Shown piece by piece: positions 15,963 to 18,193 of a DNA stretch of 18,193 bases. Origin of the DNA: CBDUQP01 sp965369385 (GTDB lineage: Bacteria; Planctomycetota; Phycisphaerae; SM23-33); assembly GCA_965369385.1 (NCBI GenBank), contig CBDUQP010000068.1, positions 1 through 18,193 on the forward strand, in the 5' to 3' direction. The position numbers and the translations under genes were made by a program. Each line of letters opens with the position of its first letter. Position 1 is the first letter of the stretch. The notes below the pieces were generated by a model. That model was given only the letters and a program-made list of their open reading frames with translations. It did not search any database and was not told the origin of the DNA.

Positions 15963-16544
15963 TCAGCAGGTCACCGGACCACATTCGAGATATCCCCTGG
16001 CCAGCTTGAGATTCGCATTCACAACCTTTTCCATGAATTCACGCTGGGCGGCATTGGGCGACTCAAGCCCGCTGCCCACCTCTCCGTAAATGACCGCACC
16101 AGGCGGAATGAACACATCTGCCGGAACGTCAGCCCCTTCTACAACGGCTCGTGCGGAGATCAGCACGCCTGAACCGATGTTTGCCCTGAAAACCACCGCC
16201 CCAAAGCCCACGAAGCACCCTTCCGCCAATTTGCACGGGCCATGAACGATCGCACCGTGCGACACCGACGTTCGCCGCCCGATAGTTATCTGCGTGCCAG
16301 AAAGAGAGTGAATTATCACACCGTCCTGAACATTGCACTCCGACTCTATAATGATCGGCAGAACATTGCCCTCAGAGTCCACCTCATCAGCCCTGATAAC
16401 CGCATTCGGGCCGACAAACACGTTCGCACCTATCGTGACTCGCCCGATTATCCGGGCAGTCGGGTCCACGTAGGCAGTAGGATCAACTACCGGCCGATCG
16501 CCACTGGGGTTGGCCCGTATGCACATTCGCTGGTCATTTGTCAT
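15963..16544 (-). CDS. gamma-class carbonic anhydrase (CamH-like, left-handed beta-helix)
   Basis: Probably interconverts CO2 and bicarbonate. The 193-residue protein has hexapeptide repeats (ARIIGRVTIGANVFVGPNAV) typical of a left-handed beta-helix trimer. The Cam segments are present: RADE at 51-54, NVQDGVIIHSL with H79, and SVSHGAIVHGPC with H96 and H101, the three expected metal-binding histidines. The C-terminal helix end NANLKLARGYLE also matches Cam. The acidic loop of archaeal Cam after the first His is absent, so it is closer to the CamH branch. AAGG lies eight bases before the ATG. No signal peptide is seen, so it is likely cytoplasmic. Some LbH relatives are acyltransferases, but the three His argue for the anhydrase. 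Confidence 0.88.
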   Translation of the reverse strand: MTNDQRMCIRANPSGDRPVVDPTAYVDPTARIIGRVTIGANVFVGPNAVIRADEVDSEGNVLPIIIESECNVQDGVIIHSLSGTQITIGRRTSVSHGAIVHGPCKLAEGCFVGFGAVVFRANIGSGVLISARAVVEGADVPADVFIPPGAVIYGEVGSGLESPNAAQREFMEKVVNANLKLARGYLECGPVTC

Positions 16545-16658
16545 AAAGTCGCCTTAGAATTCGCCCTGAAAATAACCACAATAGCCGTACCCACACCACA
16601 CACACCAACTCAAGATGCAGACCAGACGACACATCAAGAAACACATGTGCCGACCATT

Positions 16659-16687
16659 ATAATACGCAAAACCGCCACCGAACACAA
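16659..16687 (-). promoter_or_regulatory. candidate promoter for the carbonic anhydrase gene
   Basis: On the minus strand TTGTGT (16687-16682), 17 bp, TATTAT (16664-16659), overlapping a perfect TATAAT shifted by three bases. The leader would be about 105 nt. The -10 region is good and the -35 weak. Confidence 0.45.
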
Positions 16688-16893
16688 CCGCCACACCCGT
16701 CTTCAACACTCTGTCGCCCAGCCGAAAAGGCAAGCCTAAATGCTCAATTTGACAAGAGGAAACTCTTCATCCATCTGCATCGTTTGGGGCAGGCAGCAGG
16801 AGGAGTTAATGCTGATTCGACAAAAGCGTCGGCCCTTTGTTGGGAAAATGGAAGAAATATGACAGCGCGCCGGCCGCGGGGCCGCCGCATGTA

Positions 16894-16916
16894 GGGGCGG
16901 ACCTATGTGTCCGCCC
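16894..16916. repeat. short GC-rich palindromic repeat (REP-like)
   Basis: GGGCGGAC (16895-16902) and GTCCGCCC (16909-16916) form a perfect 8-bp stem around CTATGT. The sequence TAGGGGCGGACCTATGTG looks like a dispersed bacterial palindrome unit, from memory of similar units; only one copy is in this window. It lies 50 bases before the surviving GIY-YIG homology. Confidence 0.65.
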
Positions 16917-16965
16917 GGTCGTTATCGCGCTGCCGCACACCACGTGCCACCGCCAACCGGCGACT

Positions 16966-17154
16966 GGCATAACGAATGATCTGGACAGGCGTCTGCGCGA
17001 GCACAATCGCGGATACAACAAATCCACAAAAGGCCGCGGACCATTCCGTGTTGTTCACACAGAGACGTTCGAAACCCGGACATCGGCAAGGGAACGTGAG
17101 GTCTATTTAAAGAGTGGCGGCGGCCGAGAGTTTCTGAAGAACATGCTCTCATAG
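16966..17154 (+). pseudogene. 5'-truncated GIY-YIG endonuclease (UPF0213-like) remnant
   Basis: From GITNDLDRRLREHNRG on, the frame matches the C-terminal two thirds of a small GIY-YIG protein: the catalytic-helix Arg residues (DRRLREHN), the PFRVVHTETFETRTSAREREVYLKS segment with the Glu-bearing helix, and the end REFLKNMLS. The N-terminal strands carrying GIY and the YI of YIG are missing. The reading frame upstream (open to an ATG at 16837) instead encodes an unrelated Pro/Ala-rich stretch that runs over the palindromic repeat. No N-terminal piece is found in the other frames of the 250 bases upstream. A product from 16837 would be about 105 residues but should lack activity. The loss was probably an insertion/deletion at the repeat. 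Confidence 0.75.
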
Positions 17155-17225
17155 CATGAGAGAAAGCTTGACCGCGCCGGCTGCCTGCGTACAATAGCCG
17201 ATCTACATATTGCCGACATCACTCA

Positions 17226-17309
17226 GCCGGAGTGGCGGAATTGGCAGACGCGCGGGATTCAAAATCCCGTTATGGCAACATAGTGTGGGTTCAAGTCCCA
17301 CCTCCGGCA
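17226..17309 (+). tRNA. tRNA-Leu (anticodon CAA)
   Basis: Acceptor GCCGGAG (17226-17232) pairs with CTCCGGC (17302-17308), with discriminator A at 17309. The anticodon stem CGGGA/TCCCG holds the loop TTCAAAA with anticodon CAA at 17260-17262, reading UUG codons. The variable arm is long (TATG-GCAA-CATA), as in class II tRNAs, and the T arm contains GGTTCAAGTCC. CCA is not encoded. It is the only RNA gene seen. Confidence 0.97.
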
Positions 17310-17365
17310 GTTTTCTTCAGAGATGGTTTTTAGCAGATTCGCGCCAATATTTCACATCATGCACT

Positions 17366-17445
17366 GTCATTGCGAACCGTGTTCGTGCGGTCACGACGAT
17401 TGCTACATCAGACCTTTTCGATTACGCTAGTTTCCTTACGATGAC
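17366..17445. repeat. possible small dispersed repeat with imperfect inverted ends
   Basis: The left end GTCATTGCGAA (17366-17376) and right end TTACGATGAC (17436-17445) are imperfect inverted repeats, and the interior has ACGATTGCTACATCAGA. GTCATTGCGA-type ends resemble small dispersed repeats seen in many bacterial genomes, from memory. Only one copy is in the window, so the boundaries are guesses. Confidence 0.4.
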
Positions 17446-17603
17446 CAGCGACCCGGCAATCACTTGGGTGGCGATTAAGGAATCATGAACATGTGGGACT
17501 ATATATTGAGCGAAGACTTCTTGAAAACGATTACCTCCCCCTATAGTCTGAGCACAGCGGCTTCTGCCGTCCGGGCCGAAGGTCCGTCGGGTGGTTAGCC
17601 GGG

Positions 17604-17678
17604 CGGTAAGCCGCGGGCCTTACCGCGGCGCAGCCCCCGGGCCCCGGCCATTAAACTTCCCCGCCGCGAAGGGGCGGG
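17604..17678. repeat. GC-rich hairpins forming the putative left end of the IS200-like element
   Basis: CGGTAAG (17604-17610) pairs with CTTACCG (17619-17625) around CCGCGGGC. CCCGCC (17660-17665) pairs with GGCGGG (17673-17678) around GCGAAGG. Between them lie runs of C and G. IS200/IS605 elements carry subterminal hairpins instead of terminal inverted repeats, recognised by the HUH transposase, and this block sits about 100-180 bases upstream of such a gene. Its role as the element end is inferred. Confidence 0.5.
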
Positions 17679-17781
17679 AGGTGAAGCCGCCTCCGTCTTG
17701 ATCTCGATAAGACTGGACTTCCATTCTGCATTGCGAGTATCCTCAGCCCAACGCCTGACGCAGGCACAAGGGACATCTACC

Positions 17782-18193
17782 ATGTCATACACGAACCTGC
17801 AGTATCACATCGTCTTTGCCACCAAGAATCGCCATCCATGGATTGCAGCGGAAATGCTTCCCCGAACCGCCAGCTACATTGGCGGCATCGCCCGCGATCT
17901 TGGCGGGAACCTGCTCGAATGTAATGGTCAGCCGGACCACTTGCATCTTGCAGCCACCATCCCGGCCGCCATGGCTGTGGCTGACTTCGTGAGAGACATC
18001 AAGGGAGCATTCTCTAGATGGATTCATCAGATAGAACCGGCATTGTCGGAGTTCACATGGCAAGATGGGTACTCGGCGTTCAGCGTATCGCAATCCCAAC
18101 TGAATAACGTAAGCGAGTACATTCGGCGACAGCAGGAACATCACAGGAAGATGACGTTCATTGAGGAACTCATCGAGTTGTTCAAGCGGCACG
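17782..18193 (+). CDS. tnpA: IS200/RAYT-like HUH (Y1) transposase, cut by the window end
   Basis: A Y1 transposase that cuts and joins single-stranded DNA at hairpin ends. 137 residues are visible with no stop, so only a short C-terminal piece is missing (family length about 150). The start motif is TNLQYHIVFATKNRHPWI, the metal-binding HUH is H53-L54-H55 in QPDHLHLA, and the catalytic Tyr is Y113 in VSEYIRRQQEHH with partner Q117. WQDGYSAFSVSQSQ is characteristic of the family. AAGGGA eight bases before ATG 17782 supports the start. All visible catalytic residues are intact, so the element may be active. No tnpB is seen in the window. Whether it is a transposing IS or a domesticated RAYT acting on REP sequences cannot be settled here. 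Confidence 0.93.
   Translation, partial: MSYTNLQYHIVFATKNRHPWIAAEMLPRTASYIGGIARDLGGNLLECNGQPDHLHLAATIPAAMAVADFVRDIKGAFSRWIHQIEPALSEFTWQDGYSAFSVSQSQLNNVSEYIRRQQEHHRKMTFIEELIELFKRH

Larger units (their letters stand above)
16545..16965. other. intergenic region with an orphan Shine-Dalgarno and palindrome
   Basis: Holds a candidate minus-strand promoter for the carbonic anhydrase gene, an A/C-rich plus-strand stretch (about 16590-16740), and a strong AGGAGGAG at 16798-16805. This is followed by an ATG (16809) and only 17 sense codons before TGA at 16860-16862; I cannot tell whether it is a leader peptide or debris. Next come a GC-rich run and the 16894-16916 palindrome abutting the truncated GIY-YIG gene. 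Confidence 0.5.
17310..17781. other. accessory intergenic region between tRNA-Leu and the transposase
   Basis: No supported gene. It holds a MITE-like sequence (17366-17445), a 37-codon frame from ATG 17485 with no visible ribosome binding site, and a very GC-rich structured block (about 17560-17690) that leads into the transposase gene. Open frames covering the tRNA are artefacts. Confidence 0.55.

Noticed and set aside
17210..17488. 92-codon frame covering the tRNA
   Set aside because: The reading RSGGIGRRAGFKIP is the known artefact of translating a tRNA-Leu gene.
17485..17598. 37-codon frame starting MNMWDYILSEDF
   Set aside because: No Shine-Dalgarno, and it ends inside the GC-rich hairpin block; not enough to call a gene.
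17785..18192. 135-codon minus-strand frame at the window end
   Set aside because: It is the antisense shadow of the Y1 transposase, whose motifs are clear on the plus strand.

Overview
The window looks like a chromosomal segment of a Gram-negative planctomycete, tentatively class Phycisphaerae. Three things point there. The giant secreted protein carries an N-terminal METMEPRLMLS element, the LEPR-type motif typical of large extracellular planctomycete proteins. A lipid A gene (lpxB) is present. Housekeeping genes are loosely spaced and separated by many small palindromic repeats. The taxonomic call is an inference from protein style, not from a marker gene.

Layout. (1) 1-5654: a long leader with a REPIN-like palindrome, then one 1639-residue secreted/surface protein. 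It has a seven-repeat FG-GAP propeller, FN3-like and cadherin-like modules, and a repeat array containing a recent 327-bp duplication. A clear hairpin terminator follows. (2) 5816-9826: a PocR/AraC-type regulator, a pair of inverted palindromic elements, larC (nickel-pincer cofactor maturation) and a membrane family 2 glycosyltransferase, all on the plus strand. (3) 9905-11068: a near-consensus sigma70 promoter driving a 74-residue lipoprotein, a patch of 19-bp repeats, then coaD. (4) 14016-11098, minus strand: manA, an RluB/RsuA-type pseudouridine synthase with a long basic tail, and nadD, with gaps of about 50 bp that suggest one operon. It converges on coaD. (5) 14227-16544: a stand-alone tRNA-binding OB-fold protein converging on lpxB, with a perfect 23-bp inverted repeat at the junction; then a gamma-carbonic anhydrase. 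(6) 16545-18193: an accessory stretch with a 5'-truncated GIY-YIG gene next to a palindromic repeat, tRNA-Leu(CAA), a MITE-like sequence, a very GC-rich structured block and an IS200-like HUH (Y1) transposase running off the window end.

How it fits together. The identifiable enzymes are core metabolism: CoA (coaD), NAD (nadD), mannose-6-phosphate (manA), lipid A (lpxB), bicarbonate (carbonic anhydrase) and RNA modification. The variable part is the surface protein plus at least five distinct families of short palindromic elements in 18 kb. An IS200/RAYT-like transposase is present that could in principle mobilise some of them. I do not see a defence island, CRISPR array, prophage or biosynthetic cluster. 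The most interesting signals are the REPIN-like pairs with a conserved loop, the nearly identical internal duplication in the surface protein, and the palindrome-associated truncation of the GIY-YIG gene.
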